Counted from the first letter of the stretch, positions 34,684-49,100 are shown. The stretch: 64,000 nucleotides of DNA from Allygus modestus (GCA_963675035.1 OY776117.1:42141301-42205300); one strand, 5' to 3'. Notes: generated from the letters alone by a model not told the origin. Translations and numbers: made by a program.

Positions 34684-36096
34684 GATTATTCTAATTTACA
34701 GGGGAGATAAGCTCAGGATTCATCTCCTGGGTTTAACGAATAAATTACTCCAACATCGAGCGCTTGGATCAATTATAAAGTTCCTTTAAGAGATCCATCA
34801 AAATATTTGTATCATACTGCACAAAAATCAGCTGTTTTTGGATCTGCAATTAATTTGTAAAATAACGTTTTTCTTATGCCTTAAAATAGCGCACAGAAAA
34901 ATCAGCAGTGGATTTTTTCAGTGGGCCCACCTCAAAGATTGTTATTGATCCTTTTCACGTTTGTGTATTTCAAAGGTAACAAACATGTGGACAAAATGCA
35001 AATAGATTTTGTTTGTAAATAAAATAAATGTAAATATTGTAAAGTTAACCTATCTGAACTACCTAAACGATACAGTCACGTAATTTTTGGTCAAAATTTT
35101 CAACTATCAAAGGCTTATATGGACAGTGTTATAAAGTTCTTCATCTCATGGAGCAAAATTGTGTTTTTGGTGCTTAATTGTTTTTTCGAGCTCGGCTTTG
35201 TCTCGCTCGTAAAACACAATTGCGCGCACCTTAAAGAACCACTTTTGCTCCTTGTGATGAAAACTACTATTTCATCATGTACAAAATAGTTGACACTTTT
35301 TTCATCTTTAAACTGACAGGGTTAACTGCAGTGGTTGATGCAGATAACAACTTAGACAGGGTAACTGCTGAACATAGGGGCTAAAACTTGTGTCTATAGG
35401 TTGTTTCCGAACCTAAAGATGACGAAGGAAATCAAAGATGCATATAAATATAGAATCTGCTACACAATCTCTAAGTCTGTCTGTTTTGGTAGGGTATAAA
35501 AATTGTTTACCTTAAAATGATTGGACAAAATTTTCAGATTTACGGATTTTTTCTGATTAATCTGCCAAGTGTTTTTTGTTTTGTTTGAAAATATTACTGA
35601 ACTATAAATTCAACTGCTTTTTTGAATTAAATTGACTATTTACTGAGTGAAAATAAAGCGTAACAATATACTGCTATTGTCTACCGACTCTTGAACTGTT
35701 AGTTAAAGTAACTTAATAATTTGCATCAGCTAATAATAATTCTAATATACATGTTGAAGGCCGGATACAGTTTCTGAGAAAAAAAGGTTTACTAGTTTTA
35801 TTTTATTTGGGTTACTATTTAATATACTGCTAATGAATTAAATTTGTGATTTAATGAAAATATTTTTCCAAAATTTGATATTTATGTTTAAAAACATATT
35901 GTTTAATACTCTTTTGTTGTATCAATCTTTTTTTAAGCAACAAGTAAATATTTCTAAACATTTGTATTCTCTTAAATTTATCTTTAATATGCATTCTCCT
36001 TCTTCCATTTTATTGTTTCAATCTATTATTAATTTGTAATAATTAGAGACTTAGTTTTTATGTTTTTCATTTATAATAAAGTGATTTATTATAATT
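34684..36096. other. Unassigned AT-rich sequence with one hairpin
   Basis: An imperfect inverted repeat at about 35136-35274 (TTCATCTCATGGAGCAAAA / TTTTGCTCCTTGTGATGAA) may be a small MITE. The end (about 36040-36096) looks like a LINE 3' tail but has no coding. Confidence 0.35.
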
Positions 36097-37108
36097 AGTT
36101 GTCCTGTTGTTCGAATTCGAGCAAGTCTGTACCCAACGAAAGGTTACATCAGTTGTAAACAAACATAACAAAATGTCTGATATTAAAAGGGATGATAAAA
36201 ACGTACTTTCAATCAACACGTAGTTTAGACTTCCGCTGTCGGATAGCACCACTGTTCGGAAAATTCAGCCCTTTACTGTATTTAAGTGATGCCCTTTCTT
36301 AAAATTCTGAGACATATTGGCAAATCTACTTAAAATACCTTTAATTTGACGCCTCAAACGTTAAAATCCGTCCATCCGTTATCGAGTTATGACTGTGAAG
36401 AAAAAACCGCTAGCGTATTAATGTATAGACTAGTTGTCCTGTTGCTCGAATCCGAGCAAGTTTATACCCAACGAAAGGTTACTTTAGTTGTAAACAAACA
36501 TAACAAAACATCTGATATTAAAACGGATGATAACAACGTACTTGTTTCAATCAACTCGTAGTTGGGACTTCCGCCGTCGGATAGTGCCACTGTTCCGAAA
36601 ATTCAGCCCTTTACTGTATTTAAGTTATGCCCTTTCTTAAAATTCTGAGACGTAATGGCAAATCTAAGTAAAAATTCCTTTAATTTGACACCTCAAACGT
36701 TAAAATCCGTCCAGCTGTTTTCAAGTTATGACGGTGAAGAAAAAACAGCTAGCGTATTAATATATAGACTAGTTGTCCTGTTGCTCGAATCCGAGCAAGT
36801 TTATGCCCAACGAAAGGTTACTTAAGTTGTAAACAAACATAACAAAACATCTGATATTAAAACGGATGATAACAACGTACGTGTTTCAATCAACTTGTAG
36901 TTGGGACTTCCGCCGTCGGATAGTGCCACTGTTCCGAAAATTCAGCCCTTTACTGTATTTAAGTTATGCCCTTTCTTAAAATTTTGAGACGTAATGGCAA
37001 ATCTAAGTAAAAATTCCTTTAATTTGACACCTCAAACGTTAAAATCCGTCCAGCTGTTTTCAAGTTATGACGGTGAAGAAAAAACCCCTAGCGTATTAAT
37101 ATATAGAT
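36097..37108. repeat. Tandem triplet of a 338-bp unit
   Basis: Units begin at 36097, 36432 and 36771 with AGTTGTCCTGTTG and end ...GCGTATTAATATATAGA. Units 2 and 3 differ at only a few positions; unit 1 is clearly more diverged. The unit ends with a motif (AAATCCGTCCAGCTGTTTTC, AGTTATGACGGTGAAGAA) that resembles the 3' part of arthropod transposons. Open frames inside are not meaningful. Confidence 0.9.
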
Positions 37109-37240
37109 TCTAGAATTATGAGTGAAGTAATTATTAAGTATTGATTGTAATTTCAAATTTGTATGAATCCTAATATTTTTGTGCATTTTATGACATTCAT
37201 GGAATAAAGTTATTGTTATTATCATCTCACACACTCTCTT
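37109..37240 (+). mobile_element. Possible LINE 3' tail
   Basis: AT-rich, with GGAATAAAGTTATTGTTATTATC at its end, the style of a LINE 3' end with a short tail repeat. No coding. Confidence 0.3.
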
Positions 37241-37327
37241 TAAGTTTTGTAGAACAAATCAGTTTAAGTATACAAAGGATAAAATATATTAATAATTAAT
37301 AATACCTTTATCTTAATGTAAAATTTT

Positions 37328-37333
37328 TTTATT
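37328..37333 (-). promoter_or_regulatory. Polyadenylation signal of the cuticle gene
   Basis: AATAAA on the - strand, about 100 bases after the stop codon; the only such hexamer I find in the first 100 bases downstream. Confidence 0.5.
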
Positions 37334-37429
37334 GAAAATATGACAGTGGTTAAGACAGATAATTTAGATGTAGTAGAAAATTATTTGTATAGTTAAATAA
37401 TAAATAACCTATTACAACTCGTGCATATT

Positions 37430-40155
37430 TCAAATAATTTGTCTTTGATATCTTACATTACCTCTGAAAGGTCTGACAATTGATTTTGCTCTTCTGTAAA
37501 TTGTTTCTGAGGTTTTGGTTTCTGTGCTTTCATTAGGACTTGGGATCGATGGTGAATTTTGAAACACGTTTTGATTTCCTAAAGAAGTTCTTTTATTACT
37601 GTTGGCTTGTGAGTCTTGAAGTTCAGCTGGGTTATAATTGTTAGTATTGGGATCAGGCAATCCTTGAACATGCCTCTTTCTGTTAAACCGGTTTCTTCCA
37701 CCAAAAGAAGAGTGGTTGTCATTCTGATAACCTCCATCTTCATTGACATACTGCAATGGGATATTTCTTTTAGCCTGTTTTTGATGAATGTTGCCAGCTG
37801 ATCCAATATCTTCATTTGCACCGTCTTTTACACGTTTTCTTATAAAAACCACAACTGTTCTTCCACCATCTTTTGTTTTGTATTGATAATTAGAATAAAC
37901 ATTTCCGTATGTGTCTACTGATTCTTCTCGAAGTTGATCTTTGTTGTCATATGCAAAGCTGTACGACCCGTCAGACAATGTATTTGCTGAGGATGGTATT
38001 GTTGGTTCAATAGGACGTTTCTTTATAATTGTTTTGTATTTGTGGACATGATCATTGTCCTTTGTTGCATCTGCCTTCCTGATTCCCGAAAAATCCAAGA
38101 GCACTTGAGGTGAACCATCAGGTCCTTGTTGCGGAATGAAACCTACTGTTGGAGTTAAACTATGTGTTTCTGTTGGATATAAATTAATACCTTCATAATG
38201 TACATATTTTTTACTGGAATCAGTATTTAGTTGATCAACACCGCCACTGACTGGAGGTATATTTTCGTTGTTTGATTTAGAATGTGGAGTTGGGGTTTCC
38301 AGTTTCATTGGAGTAATTAATGATGCAACACTTGCCTTAACTTTCTCTGCATTAGAAGAACCTGGATTTTCAGTAGAAGGCAAATGAGAACCTTCTGCAG
38401 TAAAGCCTGACTTGGGACCAGCCTTATAATGAACTCTGCGTCTAATCCCGTCATCAGCTATATAAGAATACTGTCCCTGAACGTTGCCATCTATATCTCC
38501 TGCTTCCTGCTTCATTTGATCTGCTGTCTCATAAGAATATGAGTAAGATCCGTCATTTTGGATTGGTGAAGTGTTATCCACATTGGCAGTGTTATCTTGA
38601 AGATTTTGTGATGTTGAAAGATCCATTCCCCCAGAGGACTCCTCACTCTCTTGCTGTGTAGTCACTCCGTCCTTTGGAAGAAACGAGTCAGGCTTTTTGA
38701 CTTGGGCATCCTCTGCATGATATTGGTGTGGTGTTACATAGGAGAAAGAGTAAGAGCCATCACTGTTTATTTTTAAGTCATTTGTTTTAAAGTTCGTTAA
38801 AGCTGGAAGAGTTACCAATTTTGGAACTTGAAGAGTATGAATTAAAGGAAAATTAAAATCTTGATGTCCCTTTGTCAGGACATCTTCGTACTGAGTTTGT
38901 TTGATTTTGTTGTCTCCCGGTGTGATGAGTGAAAATCTACTATTTATTTGTCCAGTAGAATCAACAGATTCCTCCCGCCACTGATCTGGTGTTGCATAAG
39001 AAAAAGAGTATGAGCCATCACTATTCTGATTCATACTGAATTTATCTTCATTTTCTGTTCCTTCCCCATCATTTTGTCCTTTATTTACTACAGTTTGGGC
39101 TTTCTTATTTGGTTTTTGTATTTGGTGATCTTCAGACTGGGCTTCTTGATCAGAAGAAATCGGAGGAGAAACTATAACCTTGGAATTCACTTGATCAGAA
39201 GACTCATCTAAATTCATTAGACCTGGTGACTGTGGTACTTCCAGGGACTTTTTAGTGTCTTCTTTTATCATTTTCTTGACAACAAACCCTTTTCCTGAAC
39301 CAGCTTCGTATTCTACTCTAGTCAATATCCCATCTCCTCCTATGTAGGAGTAGCTTCCTTGAACATTACCTTGAGCATCTGCTTCTTCATCTCTAGTCTG
39401 TCCATCTGCAGAGAATCCAAATTTATAAGATGCATCAACAGAAGACTCACTGTTACCTGCTTGGGTGTTATCATTTTCAGTGTTTTCAGCTTTTATGTCA
39501 GATGCATGGGCCAAATCTGGTTCTGAATTCTGATCATGATCATTTATTGTTCTTGTTTTACGTGAAAGTGTTTTAAAATTATATCTACCTATAACTGAAG
39601 CATGTTCATAATCAGGATCCCTTTCCATCAATAGAGTAGAAATAGTTTTTTCAATTTCAGAATTTGGTTTTGAAAAATCAGTCGAACCATCTTTCCCAGA
39701 ATTGTTTTTGTTTTCTGCCGGATTTTCATTAGAATTTCCAACAGTTAGTGTTTGTCCAGTTTTTGGGCTTCCTGTAATGTCAGGAAATGGAATTACTTTT
39801 AATCCTTTTATATATTTTTTAACTTCAAATTTAACTCCAGGAATAGCCTCATATTCTATTTGAGCCGGGACTCCATCTTCTTCAATGTACGAATACTTTC
39901 CTCGAATTATTCCATTTTCATCCTCTTCTTCAATCCCTTCTTCAGTAAATTCAGGCATTGAAGACTGAGAGTAAAGTGCAGAACCTGTTTTTGCATCATT
40001 TGTAGGATGATCCTTTGGAATAACTGCAACATCTGCAGATTTTTGAGGATTTTCTGCAGCTTTTATAAAAGGTCTTTCTCTTGTTACGTCATCATTTGTT
40101 ACAGGAGATGCAGTGTCCCCCGTGTTAGGGATAACCTTCACCTGCTGACTTTTAC
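37430..40155 (-). CDS. Cuticle protein exon 3 (all six RR-like units)
   Basis: Acceptor TTTGTTTCAG ends at 40156. The open frame continues upstream to 40249, but that part is read-through into the intron: the splice site gives an in-phase join to exon 2 (G|GT at the split glycine). Units lie near 39952-39812, 39433-39270, 39024-38850, 38767-38640, 38563-38396 and 37978-37810. About 2.7 kb of uninterrupted coding sequence. Confidence 0.88.
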
Positions 40156-43100
40156 CTGAAACAAAGACTTTTTTTAGATGCAATTTAGGTTTGGGGAATT
40201 TAGTAAATAATAAGAAGTGGAAACTACGAGATTGTTTAGAGGCCTGCAAGGTTATTTCAACTAAAAATGTCTACACACATAGGTGCTATAACTAGGTAAC
40301 TTCTACTTTCATATAGCAACGGCTGATGAAAAAATTACTTTATTGAAAATATTTTCTTTATTAGATTTCTGTTTTAGAGATCTATGATTAAAAGTACGAT
40401 ATAGAATTAATTTTCTACAATTTTAGTAAGATTCAAAATTATAAAATGGATTTTTCTCTGAAAGTTCCTGATTTTTAAGCTAAAATTAGGTGGTAAAGTC
40501 CTAATTTTGTCTAAAGGTGTGGAATAGTGTTTCGAGAGTGTCACTTGGTCGTTGCCAATCACCATTCGCTATAGTTTTTTTGTGTTTATTACGAGTAGTT
40601 AGTGAGGATGGTTTGTAACAAAAATTGAATTAGCTTATGAATACCGCACTTAAAATACTCTCTACCACCATTATAAATAATTTCACATAACGTAGACTAG
40701 TCGTGAATATGCAGCGACTGGTTTTGTATCCACAGACTTCCATCGCACACATGCGACAACTGGTCTCATTAAAGTAGACTGACAAAGCATATATATGAGA
40801 GCGTCCTCTAAAGCACAGCACACTCTTGAGTCCGCCCCGGTCAAGCCCGCCCTGTTTTGGAATTTAAAAATACACGTAATCAAATGAAACGCCGAGCCCT
40901 ACACTGGAACGCCCTCAACGAACCAATCCGGCACCGGCCTTGGTCAGCCCTAGGACTGACAGAGGCCGGGCCGGTTGTTTGGGGGAACGGCAATGTCTCA
41001 TCCTTCCCTTCAACAGACGTTTTCCGCACTTGGTGTTAGTATTTTTGACGTATTTTGTGTTAACCCTAGGAGTGTCCAATGCTATTTGCTGTAGTGCCCA
41101 GCTTATTTTCGCAAAATTTGCAGACATATTTATTTACAATTCAATCAACTAATAGAGTAACCTATTAAACCTAATATTCCTTTTGTTTGTAAAATACAGG
41201 GGAATCTAAAAATAGTAAAACTAAGAAAAGGTAGTTATTTAAATAAAGCTAAAAATACGAAATAATTCAAAAGCAAGTTTGTAGCACATTTTACAATTCA
41301 GAATATATAAAGTGTAGGGATGACACTAGAAACAGTTGCAAAAGTGTTGTTTACATAACAGGTGCATCCCTGCCCATAAGCTTATTTTCAGTATTTTTAT
41401 TGTGATTGGAGGGGCAAAATTGGTCGTGATCATGATTATTGTAACTTTTAATTTACTGTAATACAATAAAATACATCCTGCAAATTATGGGGGGGCAACT
41501 GCCCCCCCCCCCTTGCCACTCCCAAATTACGCCTTTGTCTCTGCCTCACAGTTGTCAGCAAACCTGTGTATCAGTGAATTTCCAATGCATATACACGTGT
41601 CTCATTACCACATAAAGCCACTTATCAAGTTTCATAGAAATACGTTCATAAAGAGGCGATACATAACATTTTATTCATTCTGTATAAGAATAACATTGGA
41701 GCTGAGCACGTATGTTTGCTGCAACAATGAAGATAAAAAAGAGTTTTTGAACGAACAAACGTTTTATTATTTTTAACTCTAACTAAACAAAACTATGAAA
41801 GGAAAGGAAAGGGATGCCGGAGAACTTACCCATTGAAAAGAAGTGCGAAGAGTCAACAGGAAAGCTAATTCACAGGCAAAAAGTCACACAAATACACACA
41901 GAAAATAGAGTTGCCCCGAAAATTATCAAGTTTCTGTGTGTATTTGTGTGACTTTTTTCCTGTGAATTAGCTTTCCTGTTGACTCTTCACACTTCTTTTC
42001 AATGGGTAAGTTCTCTGGCATCCCTTTCCTTTCATAGTTTTGTCTGTATCATGGCCTAGAGCCAACCTAACCTAAAACCTAACTCTTTAATTAGTAATTG
42101 TATTACAGTTAAACTACCTCTGCTAATAATTATTGCAGGATTTTATTGCCAGTATATTTATTGCCAGGAAGCTTTTCAACATCTTTAAATTATTAAACTT
42201 GGAAAATTTATTTTTAAACCTGGTATTGTAAGGGTGGTATCAGATATCTGGTTGTCCATACAGCTTGTACGAAGCTGTTTCACAATGAACAGACTGGGGA
42301 GTGTCAAGATTCAAGTCCCTAAAACCCTCTACTGTGAGAACCAGCGAGGCCTGGCCCTGTTTTGCAAAAAAAAAGACTTTTTACTGATGCTTTATTGCCA
42401 TACCCCAAAGTATTATTGAATACCTTAGGTGCGGTTAAATTCCATTGATAGACCAATTTCAAAAGATTTTTGATCCAAATTGAAAGGTTTCTAAAAAAGA
42501 TTTCTGAGGTAAATTGTGAATGCAATTTTTGATCTGAGGAGCCCAACTCGAATGTTGATCCAAGCTGATATCCAACAATTCCATGGAATCTGATGAGTGA
42601 TTGAGGTCATCTTCGCCTAAAAATAGGTTAGAGTGGATTGAAAAATATACCTTCTTATGAGACTCTGTGTTGTTTTAATGTTCATGAAATTTGTTTTTGT
42701 TACTTTGAGATTGTTTTCCTGAAAATAATTGAGCAAATGTGAAGCCAGGTTCACACCTACCTGGTTCTATTGCTCCAGAAGAAGTGTCCTGGTGCCCTGA
42801 GGCAGGAGGTTGGAGTAAGGAATCACTGCTAACCCGATCCTGGGAGTAGAATCGTCCCTTGTAAGCTGCCGCGTTGGACTCCTGTGATGATAGTGCAAGC
42901 CAAACTGTCAGGCCCTGAAACCAATCATCATGTACAGTACAAATAGACTAATTCTGTGATAGTTTAAATCATCAGATGAAATAACCTTGTTCTCTCATAT
43001 GTTTCTTTACCATTTTTAAGAGTCTATGTTTTAAATTTAAACACATTTTACGATGCTATTCATGACGAAATTAATTTAAAACTCTCAGATGATTAATCTG

Positions 43101-46100
43101 CAGGCAGTCGTGTGATTATATTTTAGGCGTGTTGTTGTTACCTATTGCTGGATTAGGAAACCCCAGCGTTAGCTGCTAGGCACAAGCAGCAATTCCACAA
43201 GCAGCAATTTTGTGCAGGTTACCGGAAGGATAGAATATAGCAGGAAAGGAAAGGGTGGGATGGGACAGGCAGCCAAATTGACCTTTCAGAGGGCCAACTC
43301 CCCTGCTCCTGTGACAGCTGTGATCAGGCTCAAACAGGTGGACCCGCTCTACCCTCCAACTGGCCAACTCAACTGACAGGGTATCCATGTACAACAGCCA
43401 GAGACCGTACAGGTTGGAGGCCAAACCCGGAGTTTCCGTCCCCAGCCGCTGCAAATGGAGAGACCAAAGGTGAAAGGGAAGCTTGTTATAATGGACAGCC
43501 AAAAGATTTACCATATGTAATGACATCTTTACAGCCTCAAAATGTAAAATGTAAATGTTGTAATGTACCCAATGTCAGCCTCAAAACTGGTATAGATTTT
43601 AGGGGTGTTACTTAGTTAACTTTATATTTCAGCATATGAAAACCTTTATTTATTTATTTATTCATCTTAGAAATAAATACATCAATAAATATACAAAACG
43701 TTGCAGTATATTTACTTCAATAACGGAATCATGATTAGCAAATTTTATGCGTATCATACTTTCCTGCATAATAAGTTTTACAAAGATAAAAATTTCCAAC
43801 TGATTCATTACTAACTAAAGTAAAATAAACATGTTCTAACATTGACATTATGGTGCCATAATCTAAGATGGCCAGAAGTAATACAGGATTAATAAAACTC
43901 AAGATAAGTATGTTTATCCCTTGTCAAAGTTTGTGTTACATAGTGTAATTGCTTCCTGCTACACAAAGAATTGCCAATGGTAAATCATTCTGTTTATTGA
44001 TTCAGGAAAAAGTTCTTCAGAGAGTTGAGCTAATCAATGATGTAGTCAAATTATTATACAGAGTGTTAACAAATTCTCAGAACAAACTTTTTAGATATTG
44101 TTCCTTAAGACAAAAGAAACAAGCTATGTTGTAAGAACATAATGTGTTCCTTATGGTCTAGAAGAAATTAATAAACCTTTAATTTCCCTTAAAGCTATCA
44201 GCCATCAATGATATTGAACATACAAATATTCAGATTTTAAAAGGATTGATTTGATTTATTCGCTTAGCTTTCTGTCTGTTGGTCTGTATGTGTTTTTCAA
44301 CCGCGCGTGAGGAATTGACTTTGAAAATTTAGCACATATTTTAAGGCAAATTTGTGTTTGATTTGATTAATCCAGCTTTTAACATTTAAAAATGTCTGCC
44401 AATTTAATTTCTCAAAGCGTTAGATAAATGTGTTTAGAAACTGATGAAACATAAAATATTGTATAAAGAGTTAAAAGATCACCTGAGTAATCACAGTTTT
44501 CAGGAATATAATAATGCAAACTGTTTGTAATTTATTACCATCACTAGCGTAACACCCGCTGAAAAATTATGAGCTTTAATTTCATACATTTGTAAATAAG
44601 TTATTTGTATCCAATCCTTATACTCCTGAAACTGTATTAGTTTGGAGACATTTCAATATTTTTACTCTACCTCAAAAAGATCTACAGAATTTAGAGTTTT
44701 TCAGATATTAAATGTATATTTAAATGGCCACCATTTTGAAATGAAAAAAGTAAGAAATGTTAAATTCAAGAAACAAATTAGACTGAAACAAGATAAATAT
44801 GCCAAGTTTAAGGTCAAAATTTGGGTTGGTTTCAAAGATATGACGTACTGATTAAAAGACACATACAGACACAAGATAAACAATATACCCCCGTAGCAGC
44901 AAACCCGCGTACTCAGCGAATTTCCAATGCATATATATGTATCTTAACACCACATAAAGCCACATACCAAGTTTTATCATTATACATTCATAAATAAACG
45001 ATTTATGACATTTTAATTATTCTCCATAAGAATAACATGGCGGCTGAGTATGCAGGTTTGCTGAAGGAAGGAACACAAAAAATGGGGTTTTATACAAATA
45101 TCAATATAACTCATTTAGGTAAAGCCACATACCAAATTTCATTAATTTATTTTCATAATTAAGGGAGATAACACGTTACTTATTCTCCATAAGAATAACA
45201 TGGGGCTGAGTATGCAGGTTTGCTGCTAAGGGAGCCTTTGGTAAAAAAATGTTTTTTTGAGCAAATATCAATGGTCCACAACCAGATGAAGCCGTATACC
45301 AAGTTTCGTCAGTATACGTTCATAAATAAGCGAGATATAAAATTTTTCTTTTCCTCCATAAGAATAACATTAGACAACGTACTGTGTTTAGCACTTTCAA
45401 TATCTCGGTAACCAACTGACGTAGAGAAATGATCAAAATACCAAATTGTGTATTTTTTTAAGCTGAATCCAATGGTAAAAACTAAAATTTGACTATTTCC
45501 AAAATTATATATAACAAATTCAAAAAACCCATTTTTGGGGTACAAAACCCCCCCAAAATACCCCTTCGGATAGAGCGATTTGGCTGGTTTTCGAACTTAA
45601 AGTCATAAATGTTGCTTTACACGTGTATACCAAATTTCATCAAAATCGGATAATTTTTACGAGAGTTATCGTGCTCACGGACATATATATATATATATAT
45701 ATATATACAGTATCGAACGAATGGTGTTTTTGGGGTCTGGGGACCTCAAAACGAAAAGTTATCATGGTCCCGGGCCTAGGTCTTACCATGCCGACTACGG
45801 TAATAGCTTCTTCCCTATAGGGGAAATTCGCTAATATAATGGAGTTTTGAACCCAAGATACAATATCCTTAAATTTGTTTTGAGAGCATGTTATCACCAT
45901 TTATAAAAATAAGCAAATACTAACTAGAATCAATCCAGTGTTTTTTTTTTGTTTTTGTTTGCTTAACTCTAATAATTAGTGTTATCCATATAGAATAGTT
46001 TGTTTCAACAATTTATCCAACAGTCGTTAACAGTAGGTAAGAAAATTAAATGATTCCAGAAAATGATGTAGTACCACATTTTTCTAAGAAACAGTAATTC

Positions 46101-49100
46101 TAATTAATCTTTCCAACTGGATGTGTTGATGTTAAAAACTACACACACTTATTCTTTATCAGAGTTCCTATATTTAAGTCAAACACCTTTCAACCAAGAT
46201 CTATTTCAGGTTTTGAAACATGATCTGACCTCAGGCCCCGGTACTGATAGTCTCAAATAATGGAGAGCATGCTCATGCTATAGAAGGAAAATGGAGAAGT
46301 TCATTTGAACTTGTACAAGTGGTTTTTGAAGCTAAAATAAACAAAAGAAGGTACATTAACCACATGATGAAAGACAAGTAGAGTAAGACCCAAGGCTATC
46401 CTGCCACAACCGCTATAGGTGTGCATACTTCGTCAGGTATGGAATTGTTATGTAACAATCACTGTGGTCTGATAATTATATCTTGTTCGGAAATGAAATA
46501 AATCCATGCACACTTTTTGTTTCAAGGGGAATTTAGTGGAGGTTAAATTCTTGAACTTAAATTTGAAATTTCGTTGGTATTATTTAATGTAATGCTTTCC
46601 CAAAGTTTATACGAGTTCGCACACAGCACGCTGATGTGAGGGATGTAAATTTCCACAAAACAAGTTTAAAACTCAAAATAAGTGTAAAAACATACATGTA
46701 TTCCAATTTTTGTTGAAATCTGAAAACATTGATTTTTGGCTGTTCTGATGCTCCTGGTTTCATTTACCTGCAAAGCTGGGAATACAATTTTGCGCATTAT
46801 AATGTTAGGAGAAGGTCCAGGCAGGCTTGAAAGTAGGCGTGAGTTGCTTGGGATGATAAAAGTACTCTAACAAAGGAATAACAGGCTTTTCTAGTGTAAA
46901 CCTGCATAAGACAACGTACTGCTTTTAGTTGAAACACATTTTCTTTAATGACTCAGTAAATGTTCACGCTAGAATGACGAGAGAGAGCTTAAAACTTTTG
47001 CCTCACTAATTCCCATCTTTTTACATGCATTAATTTTACATCTGGGGCTTTTCTGACCCTTTTTGGGCCCAAAAACTCAAAATTTGAAAGATTAATCCCC
47101 AAAAAAATGGTTTTGAGTTTTCCGATTGTTTTGCCCAATGATTTTGTCCAACTGATTAAAGAAAGGAACGTCTCTACCAAATTTGAAGTTAATCGGACAA
47201 AAAATGTGACCGCTACAGTGCATACACATATATATATATATATATAGACCTACAGATTCAGATTATATATATATATAGACATACAGATTCAGATTATATA
47301 TATATATATATATACAATTTTGGACCCCCCAAAACGTGTTCAGGGGGTCACGTTAGGAACTTCTATGGTGGTCCCGAGCTTAAGTTTCCCACAGGTTGTC
47401 AAAGGGTCAATGTTAATCTTACGGAGGAAAAGTAATCAATGCAGTTGTACGTTTGATAGCTGATGATATATTAACAAATGCTAGCAAAGCAGCAAGAACA
47501 TATATTTGGGAATAATACATAGAGACTACGGACTGGTAGGTTTTATTATCACCATTAGGTCTGTTAGAATTGTGTATATTGGGAAGCTTTAAAGTAATGC
47601 ATTGTTTAAACCTGGTATTATAATTAGTTTGATACCTAATGTGTGCCAAACAATTATTGTTTCAAAAGGTAAAGACACATTTTATATTAAATCAAGAAAT
47701 TGTTTGATAATATAGATAACTAAAACGTTATTAACATGTTTAGCTACAGGTATACCATCCTAATATTTTATAACAAACAAAGCTTTGTTTCAGAGATAAT
47801 TTCAGATGACCTTGCAGCAAAATATTTCTGAGATATGATAAAGGTTTAGTTATATCTTTTCCCCAAGGCTAAACAGAAATGGGAATATAATGACAGTTTA
47901 TTAACCTGCAATATCTAACTCTTTAGCTTTGACTAAATGTGTACCATAAACTGTTATTGACGTATCAACGTTTGATATTTGTTTGAAGTTTACCAATAGG
48001 AAGAAATTAAGGTTGAACAATATTGAAGTGTATACACATGCTTTTAGATTGAATTATTTCAGACAACATTCTAATGAAATATAGCATCATAACCGTAGTG
48101 TGATGATGTAATAAATATTTCTGGATTCAGGAAAAATTCCAAAATTTATGACTACGACCTAGAAGACTATTTATAATGACATAAATATGACAAATATATG
48201 GTGTGTAAATGTCAGTATTATCAGTATCAGGATGACAGTTAGTTGTTTTTTTTCATATATTCATCGGAACACTCTTTTTATAAAAAAAAATAAATTAAAA
48301 ATAACCATGGGGAGAAAATGTGTCAGCAATAAATTAAAGTTTTTTTATCATCTATGGTAGGGTGGGTGCTATGGGTAGCTCCAAAGAGGCCTTGGGGGGC
48401 GCCACAAGAGATAACTAAATAAACGTTTAGATGTTAGTATGTTAAAGAATTAAGTTTAATGTATGAAGTAAGTACGAAACAACATGTAAATTTTGGCTTT
48501 AGATCAGTGGACACGCGCCGCCGATGATAACCCATAAGGCCCATGTTATACGGGCAGCAAAAACACGACAGATAAAACGCTGACGCTGAACATAAGAAAC
48601 GGAGCTGTTATGCGAGCATCAATTAAAGTAGTTTTTTCATCCAAGGAAACAACTAAAATAAATGTTTACCAGGATAAACCCCTGGATATTTTAGAACAAT
48701 ATTGTAGATTGTATGTAGAGTTGATTTGTTTAGGTTACTATATATTTTATTTTTACTATTTGTTTATTTACTTATTACACCACCCTAAACCCTAGTTGTC
48801 CAATGTGGCTGAGTCACATAAACAGCAAAATTTTTTTATACAATAATTCTGAAAGTAAACTAATTTTAATTTAATGCTCAGCCAATTTAAAAATACCCCC
48901 GTCGCAGCAAACCTGCATACTCAGCGAATTTCCAATGAATATATAACATAACACATTGTAACACTTAACAGGATTCATAAGAAATGTATTCACAAACAAG
49001 CGATATTTAAAATATGAATTATTCTCCATAAGAATAACATTGGGGATGAGTACGCAGGTTTGATGCAACAAGGCACACAAAATAATGGGTTTTTATGCAA

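Noticed and set aside
35854..36039. 61-residue hydrophobic open frame as a LINE C-terminus
   Set aside because: No conserved LINE motif; composition is explained by T-richness.
36067..36561. Open frames in the 338-bp tandem units
   Set aside because: They differ between nearly identical units and show no domain.
40156..40249. Upstream 31 residues of the long cuticle open frame
   Set aside because: They precede a good acceptor (TTTGTTTCAG), lack a signal peptide, and exon 2 joins in phase at 40155.
40945..41110. Possible piggyBac-like element (TTAACCCTAGGAGTG)
   Set aside because: Only one end-like sequence, with no inverted partner or second TTAA at a sensible distance.
46989..47180. 63-residue open frame on the - strand
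   Set aside because: It lies in the diverged Helentron-like element and has no recognisable domain.
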